The notes beneath the pieces are model-generated. The model ran no database searches, had not been told where the DNA came from, and saw only the letters and a list, made by a program, of their open reading frames with translations. DNA of 64,000 nt from Nitrospirales bacterium LBB_01. Lineage in GTDB: Bacteria > Nitrospirota > Thermodesulfovibrionia > Thermodesulfovibrionales > Magnetobacteriaceae. A program made the translations under genes and the position numbers. The stretch is taken from positions 3,038,001 through 3,102,000 of the forward strand of contig CP049016.1 in assembly GCA_004376055.2 (NCBI GenBank), given 5' to 3'. Shown here piece by piece: positions 17,186 through 26,335 of this stretch. The first letter of the stretch is position 1. Each line of letters opens with the position of its first letter.

Positions 17186-17219
17186 AAGTTATATTAAAAC
17201 ATAGGAAGGGAGATATACT

Positions 17220-17555
17220 GTGAAAAGTTTAGGGAAAAAAATAGAGTTATTAAGAGTAGTTGCGCATCCTGTGAGAATCAGAATTCTTGAGGAACTCAGG
17301 ATGGGAGTTAAGTGTGTCAGCGATTTTGAAAAATTCTTGGAAATAAGTCAGCCCAACGTATCCCAGCACCTTTCTTTGCTGAGAAACCATGGGGTTATCA
17401 ACTACTATATGGACGGTAACCTTAGATGTTATTTCTTAGTTGACCCTATAATTATTGATATACTGACTATACTTAACAAAGAATACACTGAAAGCATTCC
17501 TCCCCCCGCTTGCTGTCCAATAAAGAAAAGAAAGAAAACCGTTTTGGAGCAATAA
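17220..17555 (+). CDS. ArsR-family transcriptional repressor
   Basis: The 111-residue protein is a winged helix-turn-helix: VVAHPVRIRILEEL at the N-terminus and ISQPNVSQHLSLLRNHGVI as the recognition helix. Cys residues at 32, 70, 98 and 99 could be thiol sensors; the classical arsenic motif (CVCD) is not complete (KCVSDF). Its neighbours handle sulfur, so a persulfide or thiol sensor like SqrR/BigR is more likely than a metal sensor, but this is inference. The start is GTG at 17220 after AAGGGAG. Confidence 0.88.
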   Translation: MKSLGKKIELLRVVAHPVRIRILEELRMGVKCVSDFEKFLEISQPNVSQHLSLLRNHGVINYYMDGNLRCYFLVDPIIIDILTILNKEYTESIPPPACCPIKKRKKTVLEQ

Positions 17556-17619
17556 GCAATTTAAGCGATACAAAGTTTTTTTTAGGCTGTACTGTAGTCC
17601 GCCAGCGCCTGTAAAGTAT

Positions 17620-18165
17620 TTATATTTCAATCGCTTTTTTTCTTTCTACATAAAATAGTCCAAATAAAAAGATTAAGACAAGAATTTCTAACACAACTAC
17701 ACCGCTAAAATATTCCACCCCGAACTGTTGATAAATGGTAAGCTCTTTAGGCTCCTCAAAACGAAGTCCGTAACCACCCATCAACGGTAGAATTTTCTCT
17801 GCAATAAAAGAGGCGCTTAATACTCCCATTACCCCCAAAAGAGCTAAGTATTTACCTGTTCCAAGGCGTCCCACACACGTACCAGGGCACATGCCAAGCA
17901 GACCCATGCCGACACCGAAAACGCCGCCCCCTATGACATGAGACAATCCCCAGTATGGTCTGATTCCTATTTCTACATTAACTCCAAATAGTTTAAACAC
18001 AATGATACCTAACACAACCGTTGCCAGAGCCGTCATCATAAATCCATATAATCGGATATCTTTAAGAAGTAAAGCGCCAACTACCACCGAGTACCTCAAA
18101 GCCCCGGCTTTCCAAAGCGCAAAACCAAACACAAAACCTATTATCAAGCCTGAAATTATATCCAT
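17620..18165 (-). CDS. YeeE/YedE sulfur-transport protein (second half-size gene)
   Basis: A half-size YeeE/YedE membrane protein of 181 residues, with GGGVFGVGMGLLGMCPGT followed by CVGRLGTG, where the Cys residues are those implicated in thiosulfate or sulfur passage in the family. The start at 18165 follows AGGGGGA; an ATG further up would overlap the upstream gene. It and 18176-18724 are probably two subunits of one transporter, similar to PmpA/PmpB pairs. The gene reads towards arsR on the other strand. Confidence 0.85.
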   Translation of the reverse strand: MDIISGLIIGFVFGFALWKAGALRYSVVVGALLLKDIRLYGFMMTALATVVLGIIVFKLFGVNVEIGIRPYWGLSHVIGGGVFGVGMGLLGMCPGTCVGRLGTGKYLALLGVMGVLSASFIAEKILPLMGGYGLRFEEPKELTIYQQFGVEYFSGVVVLEILVLIFLFGLFYVERKKAIEI

Positions 18166-18175
18166 CTGCTTCCCC

Positions 18176-18724
18176 CTAATCTTCATTGTAAGACAGGCTA
18201 CCTGTCGTCTTATCTTTACGTAAGTAAAGGAAGTTTGCTGTTAATATTGCGGCGGCAAAAAAAGAGATGCTTGTCACAATGCTGCCCACCGACAATGTGG
18301 GCACTCCTGTAAGAAATGCTCCAGTAGTGCATCCTCCGCCTATATTAGCTCCCACACCTAACAAAATGCCGCCGCCAAAAACAACCGCAGCCCGTTTCCA
18401 CACACTGCCGCTAAACGTCCTGCCCCATATTGCCGTTATACCATGCAGCTGAAACGTACCGGAGAGTTTTGATGCTGCAAATGCGCCCAGCATTATCCCT
18501 CCAAGCATTGACACCATCCAGGTATCGCTGCCCCTTATCTCTCCGATAAATGATGTTCCGGCTAAGTAATCAGGGTTAACAATATTAAGAATCTTTCTCA
18601 CAAGTGCAACAAACGCTCCCGCTATAGCAAGGTTTTTAGAGAGCAGCATTGCAGCTAAAATAGAAACTCCGGCTAAAATTCCTGCCATTGACCAGTGCCA
18701 CTGGCTTTTTAATATCTTTTTCAC
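18176..18724 (-). CDS. YeeE/YedE sulfur-transport protein (first half-size gene)
   Basis: The 182-residue membrane protein has the YeeE/YedE core GVGANIGGGCTTGAFLTGVP and further helices. It forms a tandem pair with the next gene, 10 bases away. A strong ribosome site (GGAGGGTAAC before ATG) is present. A short inverted repeat 95-115 bases upstream (18820-18839) could be a second operator of the sulfur regulon. Confidence 0.86.
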   Translation of the reverse strand: MKKILKSQWHWSMAGILAGVSILAAMLLSKNLAIAGAFVALVRKILNIVNPDYLAGTSFIGEIRGSDTWMVSMLGGIMLGAFAASKLSGTFQLHGITAIWGRTFSGSVWKRAAVVFGGGILLGVGANIGGGCTTGAFLTGVPTLSVGSIVTSISFFAAAILTANFLYLRKDKTTGSLSYNED

Positions 18725-18819
18725 GTTACCCTCCTTTGTTTGCTGTTACATTTAGTAATACACGTCAGCAGGAATAGAAAAACTTTTAATATCCTTTGAC
18801 TGTTCCAGCATCGCATTGT

Positions 18820-18839
18820 TATATTAGACTATTAATATA
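18820..18839. promoter_or_regulatory. AT-rich inverted repeat upstream of YeeE genes
   Basis: TATATTA and TAATATA flank GACTAT, making 7-base arms with a 6-base gap. It lies in the 259-base leader of the YeeE operon and resembles the AT-rich core of the large palindrome at 16907 in composition, though it lacks ATTC-N8-GAAT. A repressor site is possible. Confidence 0.4.
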
Positions 18840-18983
18840 TGCGAATGTTTGAATATTGTCAAGTGTTTTTTTATGCCTTTTCACATTTTAATTGTTCAGT
18901 GTATTTTAGGTCATTCCAAGTAGCAATTAGAAGTAGCGACGTTTAGTAGAGCAATAAAGGGAGAAACCGGCAGAAGTTTATAC

Positions 18984-19724
18984 TTAACTCTGCTTAGACT
19001 TCACACACTCCCTCTGTCTTTTACATTCAAACAGAAAAATTCCGGCAGAAACGGACACATTAAGGGAGCTGACAGAGCCATAAACGGGAATTTTAATAAG
19101 CATATCGCATTGCTCAGAAACAGTCCTTCTAAGCCCAGTGCCCTCTGAGCCAAACACAAAGGCAGTAGGCCCTGTTAAATCAACGCTCCAGAGGGAGCGC
19201 TCGCAGGCTGCGTCGGCGCCATAGACAGTAACGCCGTTGTCTTTAAGATACCGCATAGAGTTTTTAATGTTTGAAACTTGAGCCATTGGAATGTAAAAAG
19301 ACGCCCCGCTTGACGTCTTATCCACAAGGGGTGAAAGCCCGGCACTCCTGTGAGTTTGAAAAATAACTCCGCCTGCGCCTGCTACCTCAGATGTTCTAAG
19401 TATTGCTCCAAAATTTCTTGGGTCTTCTATCCCGTCAAGTATCACAAACAGCGGATTAACAGCGGTTTTAAATAGCTCCTCAACTGAGAATAACCTCTGT
19501 TTTTCACTAAGCAACGCACATATTCCCTGATGCGTATGCCCATGGAATTTATCAAAAAACTCCTTCCCTACCTCCTCTACGTTAACCTTAGCCTGGCCGG
19601 TCAGAGACAATAACGCCGCCCTGTCCCGTTTCCATCCCTTAGTTATATAGACAGTGCGTATGTGCTGTTTTGAAGTTAATGCCTCAAAAACCGGGTTTAT
19701 TCCGTAAATCCACTGTTCGGTCAT
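18984..19724 (-). CDS. rlmB: 23S rRNA (guanosine-2'-O)-methyltransferase RlmB / SpoU family
   Basis: The protein has an N-terminal substrate-binding part (IYGINPVFEAL, THQGICALL) and a C-terminal SPOUT knot with the three motifs LDGIEDPRNFGAILRT, FVFGSEGTGLRR and IPVYGSVSSLNVSVSAGI. These enzymes methylate a 2'-OH of 23S rRNA (G2251 in E. coli) using SAM. At 246 residues it has normal length. It is 10 bases downstream of the hypothetical gene at 19735. Confidence 0.9.
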   Translation of the reverse strand: MTEQWIYGINPVFEALTSKQHIRTVYITKGWKRDRAALLSLTGQAKVNVEEVGKEFFDKFHGHTHQGICALLSEKQRLFSVEELFKTAVNPLFVILDGIEDPRNFGAILRTSEVAGAGGVIFQTHRSAGLSPLVDKTSSGASFYIPMAQVSNIKNSMRYLKDNGVTVYGADAACERSLWSVDLTGPTAFVFGSEGTGLRRTVSEQCDMLIKIPVYGSVSSLNVSVSAGIFLFECKRQRECVKSKQS

Positions 19725-19734
19725 AATGCTTAGG

Positions 19735-20067
19735 TTAAAACCCCGGGAAAAGTTTTAATGTTACAGACTTACCGTCATTTAGCTCATGCACTGCAGATAG
19801 GATTCCGCCGTCTATATAATCAAGTTTGAAATCTCCAAACCCCCTGCTTACAAGTCCTTTAGCATCTGACGGGCAGCCATGCTCGCACCCAGCGACACCC
19901 TTTATCATTTTGGCTATCAAGGAATCTATCTTAAGCTCTGAAATGTCCACTCCGTTTTCCCGCCCAAAATGCACTATCTTCTCTGTTGCTGTCCTGGCGT
20001 CAAACTTATACGGATTTTCTATGTCAACTCCAAGTGACTTGCTGCCAATAGTTACGTCAAGTTCCAT
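19735..20067 (-). CDS. Hypothetical protein with CEHGCP motif
   Basis: I do not recognise this 110-residue soluble protein. Its centre has CEHGCPSDAKGLVSRGFGDF, in which the two Cys and the His could bind metal; the C-terminus (YIDGGILSAVHEL, SVTLKLFPGF) looks beta-rich. A GGAGGT site lies 9 bases before the ATG. It is probably cotranscribed with rlmB, and the Cys pair may suggest an RNA- or metal-related role, but no function can be given. Confidence 0.6.
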   Translation of the reverse strand: MELDVTIGSKSLGVDIENPYKFDARTATEKIVHFGRENGVDISELKIDSLIAKMIKGVAGCEHGCPSDAKGLVSRGFGDFKLDYIDGGILSAVHELNDGKSVTLKLFPGF

Positions 20068-20218
20068 TCACATACCTCCGTTTTGTTTTCATAATACCTG
20101 CCGGTTGAGTCATACACACATAACTATACGTTATATTATTATTTTACTGTACCAATAAGTCAAGCAATGGTGTTAAATAAATGCAATCAGCCCTTTCTCT
20201 TTTCCCAGTCCTTTCGTT

Positions 20219-20224
20219 TATAAT
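20219..20224 (+). promoter_or_regulatory. -10 box directly before the radical SAM gene
   Basis: A perfect TATAAT ends 6 bases before the ATG at 20231, the same spacing as at proC and 34889. No -35 box matches well and no ribosome site is visible, so a leaderless transcript is likely. Confidence 0.5.
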
Positions 20225-20230
20225 TAACTG

Positions 20231-21664
20231 ATGACGAAGAAATTTTATTTACTCTACCCACCGATAACTAAAATGGAGAGGTACTCGTCAAAGGTGGGAA
20301 GTGTTGGAGGGGAGCAAATCCCTCTTGGGATATACTACATAGCAGCATACCTTCGCACACATGGGTTTGTGACATCCGTGACGGATGCCGAGGCACTTAA
20401 ACTTACTGAGGATGACATAATCAAAGAAATCAGAGATTTCTCGCCTGCCTTTGTAGGAATAAGCTCAACTACGGTTGCCTTTCATCGTGCACTGACGACA
20501 GCTAAGTTGATAAAGGAGACATTCCCAAATATCGTTACCATATTAGGAGGCCCGCATGTCACCTCAAATCTTGAACACGCAATGTCCTTTGAAGCGTTTG
20601 ACTATGGGGTGTTAGGCGAGGGAGAGGTAACAGTTCATGAGCTTTTAGAGGCTCTGTATGAGGACAAACCGGTAGCCGACATCAAGGGTATAGCATATCG
20701 CGACAGCAGTGGAGAACTCAGAAGCACTGTACGCAGGGACTACATTGAAAACCTTGACACCCTGCCATATCCTGCTTTTGACCTTGTTTCCGATATTAAT
20801 CTCTACAAGCCTCCTCCGTCAAATTACAAAACCCTGCCTGTAGTAAACATGATAACCTCACGAGGCTGCCCTAGCGGCTGCACATTTTGCGATAAAAACA
20901 TATTTGGCAGAATGTACAGAAAGCGCTCTGCTCAAAACGTCTTTGACGAGATTCTCTTCTTATGGGAAAAATATAAGATTCGTGAAATCGCCTTTGTTGA
21001 CGATACTTTTTTAGTCAATAAACAGCGCATATACGACTTGTTTGGATTGATACAAAAATCGGGACTGTTTTTCCACTGGACGTGTATGGCAAGGATAAAT
21101 AATGTTGATTTTGAATTTTTAAAATTTTTAAGAGACAACGGCTGCTGGAACATTGCCTTTGGAATAGAGTCCGGCGATGAGGAAATACTGAAGGTGATAA
21201 AAAAAGATATTTCGCTTGAAAAAACCCGGCAGGTAATAGAGTGGTGCCATGAACTTAAAATTAAAACCAAAGGTTTTTTCATAATAGGGCATCCGCTTGA
21301 GACCCTTGATACGATGAACAAAACCATAGAGTTTTCCCTAAGCATTCCCCTTGATGCGGTCGTGGTGACAATCAACACGCCTATTCCAGGCTCGCCCCAG
21401 TACGCTGAGGCGCACAAGTACGGCTCATTGGACACTGCCGATTGGTCGCAGTTTAACTACTGGCGTCCGGTTTTTGTTCCAGCAGGGTTAACAAAAGAGA
21501 TTCTACTTGAAAAGCAAAAGGAGATGTACACGCGATTTTACATGAGGCCACACATCTTGTTTGAGTACTTCAAAAGTCTCTTTGGCAGAGGGGGTATAAA
21601 ACGCCTTAAGGCCATACTGCCATCGCTCTCGCTTTTGATTCAAAGCAAACTAAAGAGGATTTAG
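20231..21664 (+). CDS. B12-binding-domain radical SAM protein
   Basis: The 477-residue protein starts with a cobalamin-binding domain (IYYIAAYLRTHGF, ILGGPHVTSNL, GEGEVTVHELL) and continues with a radical SAM domain whose cluster motif CPSGCTFC lies near residue 215. Downstream are FVDDTFLVNKQRI and IAFGIESGDEEILK. Such enzymes do methylations or rearrangements in lipid, hopanoid or cofactor synthesis; the substrate is not predictable here. No associated pathway genes flank it: repeats follow and rlmB diverges upstream. Confidence 0.88.
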   Translation: MTKKFYLLYPPITKMERYSSKVGSVGGEQIPLGIYYIAAYLRTHGFVTSVTDAEALKLTEDDIIKEIRDFSPAFVGISSTTVAFHRALTTAKLIKETFPNIVTILGGPHVTSNLEHAMSFEAFDYGVLGEGEVTVHELLEALYEDKPVADIKGIAYRDSSGELRSTVRRDYIENLDTLPYPAFDLVSDINLYKPPPSNYKTLPVVNMITSRGCPSGCTFCDKNIFGRMYRKRSAQNVFDEILFLWEKYKIREIAFVDDTFLVNKQRIYDLFGLIQKSGLFFHWTCMARINNVDFEFLKFLRDNGCWNIAFGIESGDEEILKVIKKDISLEKTRQVIEWCHELKIKTKGFFIIGHPLETLDTMNKTIEFSLSIPLDAVVVTINTPIPGSPQYAEAHKYGSLDTADWSQFNYWRPVFVPAGLTKEILLEKQKEMYTRFYMRPHILFEYFKSLFGRGGIKRLKAILPSLSLLIQSKLKRI

Positions 21665-21715
21665 TACGACTCATACCAATTTAGATGTCAAAAAAAAGAT
21701 TAACGAATGAAGCTA

Positions 21716-21932
21716 CCCGCCGCAAGCAACGGGGTATCTACTAAAAAAACTATTAGTAATATAGAAAAAAATGGATTCCCGCTCGGAGGCGGGAATGACA
21801 AGGGAGAGCACACTTCTTTTTTGTCATTCCTGCGAAAGCAGGAATCCAGTCTTTATTTACTCTGTAAATGCTATCTCTACTTATATGTCTGAACGCACAT
21901 TCACGCCGCAAGCGGCGGGGAATAATACCCCA
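21716..21932. repeat. Hairpin repeats flanking a partial MITE core
   Basis: CCCGCCGC...ACGGG at 21716-21734 and CGCCGCAAGCGGCGGGG at 21904-21920 are similar GC-rich hairpins. Between them, 21771-21850 is the inner part of the MITE family (ATTCCCGC...GCGGGAAT and ATTCCTGC...GCAGGAAT) without the terminal repeats. No gene is visible in the 546 bases between 21664 and 22211. Confidence 0.6.
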
Positions 21933-21945
21933 AGAGATTAAATTA

Positions 21946-22121
21946 ATTGCCTATGCAGTTAGCTCCGGTAGAGGGTTTTCTGTCATTTAAAGGATGTATA
22001 TAAAATAACTGGATCCCGCATCAAGTGCGGGATGACAAATGAAGGCGTAGTTAGCAGTCCTGTCATTCCTGCGAAGGCAGGAATCCAGTTTCTTGTTAGC
22101 GGAGTTAACTCAATAAGCATT
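21946..22121 (+). mobile_element. MITE copy 3
   Basis: It has the ATTGCCTATGCAG start and the CAATAAGCATT end of the family. Flanks are TTAAATTA on the left and a similar AT-rich TTAATTTA on the right, a degraded 8-bp duplication. Its inner hairpin uses GGATCCCGCATC...GTGCGGGAT, unlike the other copies. Confidence 0.75.
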
Positions 22122-22225
22122 TTTAATTTATCTGTGTATATCTGTGTCAACTGTGGTTAAAATTTTATCTCTGAGTGCAACTCGGTATAAGGAATTGACT
22201 CATCGGGCTTTTGCAGCTGCACAAT

Positions 22226-22254
22226 TTGACAAAAAACCTACATTTTTATAGAAT
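22226..22254 (+). promoter_or_regulatory. Promoter of the TolC gene
   Basis: A consensus TTGACA (22226-22231) and TAGAAT (22249-22254) are separated by exactly 17 bases. The start codon (GTG 22262 or ATG 22265) is 7-10 bases after the -10 box, so the message should be leaderless. Confidence 0.7.
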
Positions 22255-22264
22255 ACAAACTGTG

Positions 22265-23605
22265 ATGAGAGCCGCCTCGGGGTTAGCAAGTGCATGTTTG
22301 TTATCAGTGTTTTTGACGCATGGTGTATCTTTTGCACAAGCGTCTGAGCCCTCAGCCTCAGAGACCATGACAATTTCTGAAGGGGTTGCCATTGCCGTTT
22401 CAGATGAAAACCGGATTGTTAAAATAGCAGCCCAAAGCGTTAATATCTCAGAGCGGGAAACTGACATTGCCGCCGCACCGCTTTTACCATCTGTCAATGC
22501 CGAAATATCGCAGGGATATTTGCAGCATACGCCCACCGCTATGTTTGGTTCTATGCAGGTGCCCATGGGTAACAGAGATTCCCTCTCTTACACAATAAGC
22601 GCAAGGCAGACTATTTTTGACTTTGGTGCAAGTATCTCCCGTTACAGAGCCTCTCTCTCAACCCTTGATGCTGTTAAGTACGACTATGAACGCACAAAAA
22701 ATCTTATAGTGCTGGAGTTTATTGTTGGCTGCTACGATACGCTTGAGTTTGAAAAACTTGTAGCTGTGTCACAAGCTGAGACTGAAAGATTTCAGTCGCA
22801 CCTTAAAGTTGCACGCTCTCTTTTTAAAGAAGGCGTGATTACAAAAAATGACCTCCTTCAGGCTGAGGTTAAACTTGCTGATGCTAAGCAGCGGCATCTC
22901 TCACTAAAAAATATGCTGGCGGTTTCCGTCTCTAAGTTAAATAATATCTTATCTCGGCCATTAAAGACACAATTACACATAATTGACGACCCTGAGTCGC
23001 CTGTCACTGATATGTCAGTTGAACACTTTTGGAAAATAGCCGAAAAACAAAGACTTGAGATAAAAATTATGGACAAGCAGCTTCAGGCATTGAGCTTTCA
23101 TGAAAAATCGAAAACCGCCGCATTTTTCCCGTCATTTTACGTACAAGGCGGCTATAACTATACACAAAATGACTACCAGGTGTATGAGGGGAACTGGGCT
23201 CTTATTGCAGGGGTAAGTGTTAATCTCTTTAATGGAGGCAGCACAAGGGCCGAGGTATCAAAGTTGAAACTGATGACAGAAAAACTCTCAGAAGAAAGAA
23301 AAAAACTCATTGATAATATCAGGCTTGATGTTCAAAAGTATTATCTTAATATGAAAAGCGCTGAGGAAAAGATTTCAGTTTTAAAGGATTCAACTCAGCA
23401 GGCAACGGAAAATCTGCGTATTAACAAAATTCGCTATGAGCAAGGACAGGGTACAGCAACAGATGTCTTAGATGCTATAACGCTTTTGACCAATGCTGAG
23501 ACAAACTACTTTAGCGCCCTCTATGATTTGAAGCGAGCCTCTGCGGGACTTATGTATTTAAGCGGAGCAGATATGGCAGAAGTGTTTAAAAAGAAAATAC
23601 TGTAA
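22265..23605 (+). CDS. TolC family outer-membrane efflux protein
   Basis: A signal peptide (about residues 1-26, VSFAQA) precedes about 420 residues with the TolC layout: long coiled-coil helices (LKVARSLFKEGVITKNDLLQAEVKLADAK, RINKIRYEQGQGTATDVLDA) and beta segments (YVQGGYNYTQNDYQ). It forms the outer-membrane channel of a tripartite pump or type I secretion system. HlyD follows after 33 bases. The frame extends 18 codons further upstream but through the promoter, so ATG 22265 (or GTG 22262) is preferred. Confidence 0.9.
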   Translation: MRAASGLASACLLSVFLTHGVSFAQASEPSASETMTISEGVAIAVSDENRIVKIAAQSVNISERETDIAAAPLLPSVNAEISQGYLQHTPTAMFGSMQVPMGNRDSLSYTISARQTIFDFGASISRYRASLSTLDAVKYDYERTKNLIVLEFIVGCYDTLEFEKLVAVSQAETERFQSHLKVARSLFKEGVITKNDLLQAEVKLADAKQRHLSLKNMLAVSVSKLNNILSRPLKTQLHIIDDPESPVTDMSVEHFWKIAEKQRLEIKIMDKQLQALSFHEKSKTAAFFPSFYVQGGYNYTQNDYQVYEGNWALIAGVSVNLFNGGSTRAEVSKLKLMTEKLSEERKKLIDNIRLDVQKYYLNMKSAEEKISVLKDSTQQATENLRINKIRYEQGQGTATDVLDAITLLTNAETNYFSALYDLKRASAGLMYLSGADMAEVFKKKIL

Positions 23606-23638
23606 ATAAAACTCATAGATGAGGGATAAAACATAACT

Positions 23639-24733
23639 ATGGATCAAGCAGTGGATAATACTCCGGATAACAACAAGAAAAAAATTGCCTTAACGGTCTT
23701 AACAATAGTAATTGTTATCGGCGGACTAGTTACTATTTTATACCTAAGATACAAGGCTCATCATATCTCAACGGACGATGCCTTTGTCGAGGGCAAGATT
23801 CACACAGTATCGGCAAAAGTCTCCGGTACAGTTAAGACCATTCATGTGACAGACAACCAGTTTGTCAAAGAGGGACAGCTCCTTGTGGAACTTGATGACT
23901 CCGACTATGTGCTTAGGTTAAAAGAGACAGAGGCGGCGCTTGCTGCTGAAAAAGCAAAGGCAGGCGAGGCAGACTCAAAGCTTGATACTGCCAAAGGTCA
24001 GCTTTCCGAACATGATGCAAAAACCGCTATAGCAAAGGCAAATGTCGCTCTTTCAGAGGCTAACCTCAAACAAGCGCAACTGGATATAAAAAGAGCGGAA
24101 AACCTTTACAAAGATGAGGCGATTTCTAAGGAAAAATACGAAAAGACTCAGACAAGTTACTCAGTCCTTACAGCGGCCAAAAACTCCGCTATGGAGCAGC
24201 TTAGGCAGGCAGAACTTGCATTTAAAACCCAACGGTCTGTTATAAAGCAGACAGAGGCAATGCAGATATCACAACTTTCTGCTATCAAGCAAAAAGAGGC
24301 GCTTTCTGAGGAGGCAGCCCTTAACCTGAGTTACACAAAGGTATATGCCCCAGCCTCAGGGTATATAAACAAAAAGAGCGTAGAAACCGGAAATCGCATT
24401 CAAGCCGGACAGCCCCTTATGGCGATAGTCGCCCTTGATGACATCTGGGTGGTTGCTAATTATAAAGAGACACAGGTTTCAAAGATACACCCCGGACAGA
24501 AGGTTGAAATATCGGTAGATGCCTACCCCGGGAAAAAATTCAATGCTGCTGTTGACAGCATAATGGCAGGCACAGGGGCTGTGTTTTCCCTGTTTCCGCC
24601 AGAAAACGCAAGCGGTCATTATGTTAAAGTGCTGCAGCGTATTCCTGTAAAAATCGTGCTTGATAACACCACAGTCAAAGAACACGTGCTAAGAGTGGGG
24701 ATGTCTGTTGTGCCCACAGTTATTGTGGAGTGA
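23639..24733 (+). CDS. HlyD/EmrA family membrane fusion protein
   Basis: One N-terminal membrane helix (about residues 17-37), a biotinyl-lipoyl-like domain (SGTVKTIHVTDNQFVKEGQLLVELDD), a long coiled-coil (about 95-215, rich in Ala/Lys/Glu) and a second lipoyl/barrel part (YAPASGYINKKSVETGNRIQAGQPL, KIHPGQKVEISVDAYPG). It would link an inner-membrane transporter to the TolC channel. No EmrB-type pump follows in this window; the next gene is on the opposite strand. Confidence 0.9.
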   Translation: MDQAVDNTPDNNKKKIALTVLTIVIVIGGLVTILYLRYKAHHISTDDAFVEGKIHTVSAKVSGTVKTIHVTDNQFVKEGQLLVELDDSDYVLRLKETEAALAAEKAKAGEADSKLDTAKGQLSEHDAKTAIAKANVALSEANLKQAQLDIKRAENLYKDEAISKEKYEKTQTSYSVLTAAKNSAMEQLRQAELAFKTQRSVIKQTEAMQISQLSAIKQKEALSEEAALNLSYTKVYAPASGYINKKSVETGNRIQAGQPLMAIVALDDIWVVANYKETQVSKIHPGQKVEISVDAYPGKKFNAAVDSIMAGTGAVFSLFPPENASGHYVKVLQRIPVKIVLDNTTVKEHVLRVGMSVVPTVIVE

Positions 24734-24735
24734 GC

Positions 24736-26148
24736 TTAATGTTTTACAGATTTTGGAATCAGTATTTTAACCGTAGTACCTTCTCCCTCAGTACTTTCAA
24801 ATTTCAATTCCCAATCGTGCGCCCGGATGATGTGTTTGACTATGGCAAGTCCAAGCCCGGTTCCTCCAAGCTCTCTTGACCGTGAGGGGTCAACGCGGTA
24901 AAATCTCTCCCCAAGGCGGGTAAGACTCTTTTTGGGAATCCCCACTCCCGTATCTTTAACGTAAAGACAACATTTGGAGTTGTCATCATTAAAGCCTATC
25001 TCTATCATCCCATTTTGAGTAAACTTTATAGCGTTATCAATAAGATTAATCAAAACCTGCACCACTCTGTCCTTGTCCGCCACAAGCGGTATATTGCTGC
25101 TGGTAAAAGAGGTTTTAATTGTTAGTGATTTTTCAGCGGCCTTAGCCCTGAGAGTCTCTACCACAGTGTCAACAACATCAACAAGATTAATGCCTTGCTT
25201 GTTTATTCGTATAACGCCCAGCTCTATACTTGAGATGGTAAGCAGGTCTTCAACCAGCCTATTAAGACGCTCGCTGTGAAAGACAATCGAGTTTAAAAAT
25301 TTGACGGCATTCTTTTTATCCGTTAAGGCGCCCCCGATAAGGGTTTCGGCAAATCCCTTTATGGCAGTGACCGGAGTCCGTATCTCGTGGGATACGTTTG
25401 CCACAAAATCTTTTCTCATTGTCTCAAGTTTCTTTAACTCAGTAATATCATGAAAGACAATGACCACACCAGAGAGATCGTTTTTTTTGTAAAACGGCGA
25501 CATTCTGACCATGAGGTATTTTTCTGCTGGATGCTCAAGAAATATTTCGCCGGATTCGCTTTTGTCAAATTTTTTCACATTCTCAAGCATAACATTTAGA
25601 TTGAAACTCCTTATTATCTCAATAAGTGTCCGAGAAACAGGTGTGCTCTTGTAGTCAAACATCTCTCGTGCTCTGTCGTTTAAATAGACGACTTCGTCAC
25701 GATTGTCTATAATAAGCAGTGCATCTGGAATGCTTTCCAGTATTGCGTCCAGTTGGGAGCGCTCCTCTTCTGTCCTTTCAGATTTTTTCTTCAGGTTTTT
25801 TGTTATATTGTTTATAAAATGATACACCTCAGCCAGATCAGGGTAGTCCTCAAAATAGACCCTGTCCTGAAAACTCCCGTGATAGACAATCTCTGAAAAT
25901 AACTTTATCTCTTCAAGAAAGCGTTTCTTACTCCTGTAGTCCCTGTAAATAAAAATTACCATTATACATGCGCCTATAAATGAAAAAAATACAAAAGAAT
26001 ATGTCAGAACATATACTTTGAAATTATTGTCATAAAAATTGTTTTTAATGATTAATAAGGCAATCAGGTAAAACAGAGCTGAGGAGACCGACATTATTGC
26101 ACAGACAGTCAAAATGCGAAGACAAAGGCGTTTACCGGCTGTTATCAT
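24736..26148 (-). CDS. PhoR-like sensor histidine kinase
   Basis: Two membrane helices (about residues 10-32 and 47-68) precede a PAS domain (ALLIIDNRDEVVYLNDRAREMF) and a full HisKA/HATPase core: phosphorylation site ANVSHEIRTPVTAIKG, N box LINLIDNAIKF, G boxes DTGVGIP and GTGLGLAIVKHI. This layout is that of PhoR-type kinases. No response regulator gene is adjacent, so it is an orphan in this window. The 3' end lies 3 bases from the HlyD stop in convergent orientation. Confidence 0.88.
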   Translation of the reverse strand: MITAGKRLCLRILTVCAIMSVSSALFYLIALLIIKNNFYDNNFKVYVLTYSFVFFSFIGACIMVIFIYRDYRSKKRFLEEIKLFSEIVYHGSFQDRVYFEDYPDLAEVYHFINNITKNLKKKSERTEEERSQLDAILESIPDALLIIDNRDEVVYLNDRAREMFDYKSTPVSRTLIEIIRSFNLNVMLENVKKFDKSESGEIFLEHPAEKYLMVRMSPFYKKNDLSGVVIVFHDITELKKLETMRKDFVANVSHEIRTPVTAIKGFAETLIGGALTDKKNAVKFLNSIVFHSERLNRLVEDLLTISSIELGVIRINKQGINLVDVVDTVVETLRAKAAEKSLTIKTSFTSSNIPLVADKDRVVQVLINLIDNAIKFTQNGMIEIGFNDDNSKCCLYVKDTGVGIPKKSLTRLGERFYRVDPSRSRELGGTGLGLAIVKHIIRAHDWELKFESTEGEGTTVKILIPKSVKH

Positions 26149-26291
26149 ACCGTTCCCTCAAAACAAAAACCACAACTATTTTTTTCACTGCGCATCCGCC
26201 ATATTTATGCTATTAATGTAACATAAAAATAAACTTTGCTGCGATACAGGAAACGCTTTCTTTCATATCGTTATTACACAAAAAAAGTAAT

Positions 26292-26321
26292 TTGACTTTC
26301 TTTGATTTAATTATGTACAAT
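26292..26321 (+). promoter_or_regulatory. Promoter of the tol-pal operon
   Basis: TTGACT (26292-26297) and TACAAT (26316-26321) are 18 bases apart. The tolQ ATG at 26336 lies 14 bases beyond the -10 box, leaving a 5' leader of only about 7-8 bases. Confidence 0.6.
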
Positions 26322-26335
26322 ATCAATGGACTTTA

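Noticed and set aside
21716-22121. Possible CRISPR-like array from repeated hairpins
   Set aside because: The repeats are not evenly spaced, differ in sequence and are MITE or hairpin modules; no cas gene is present.
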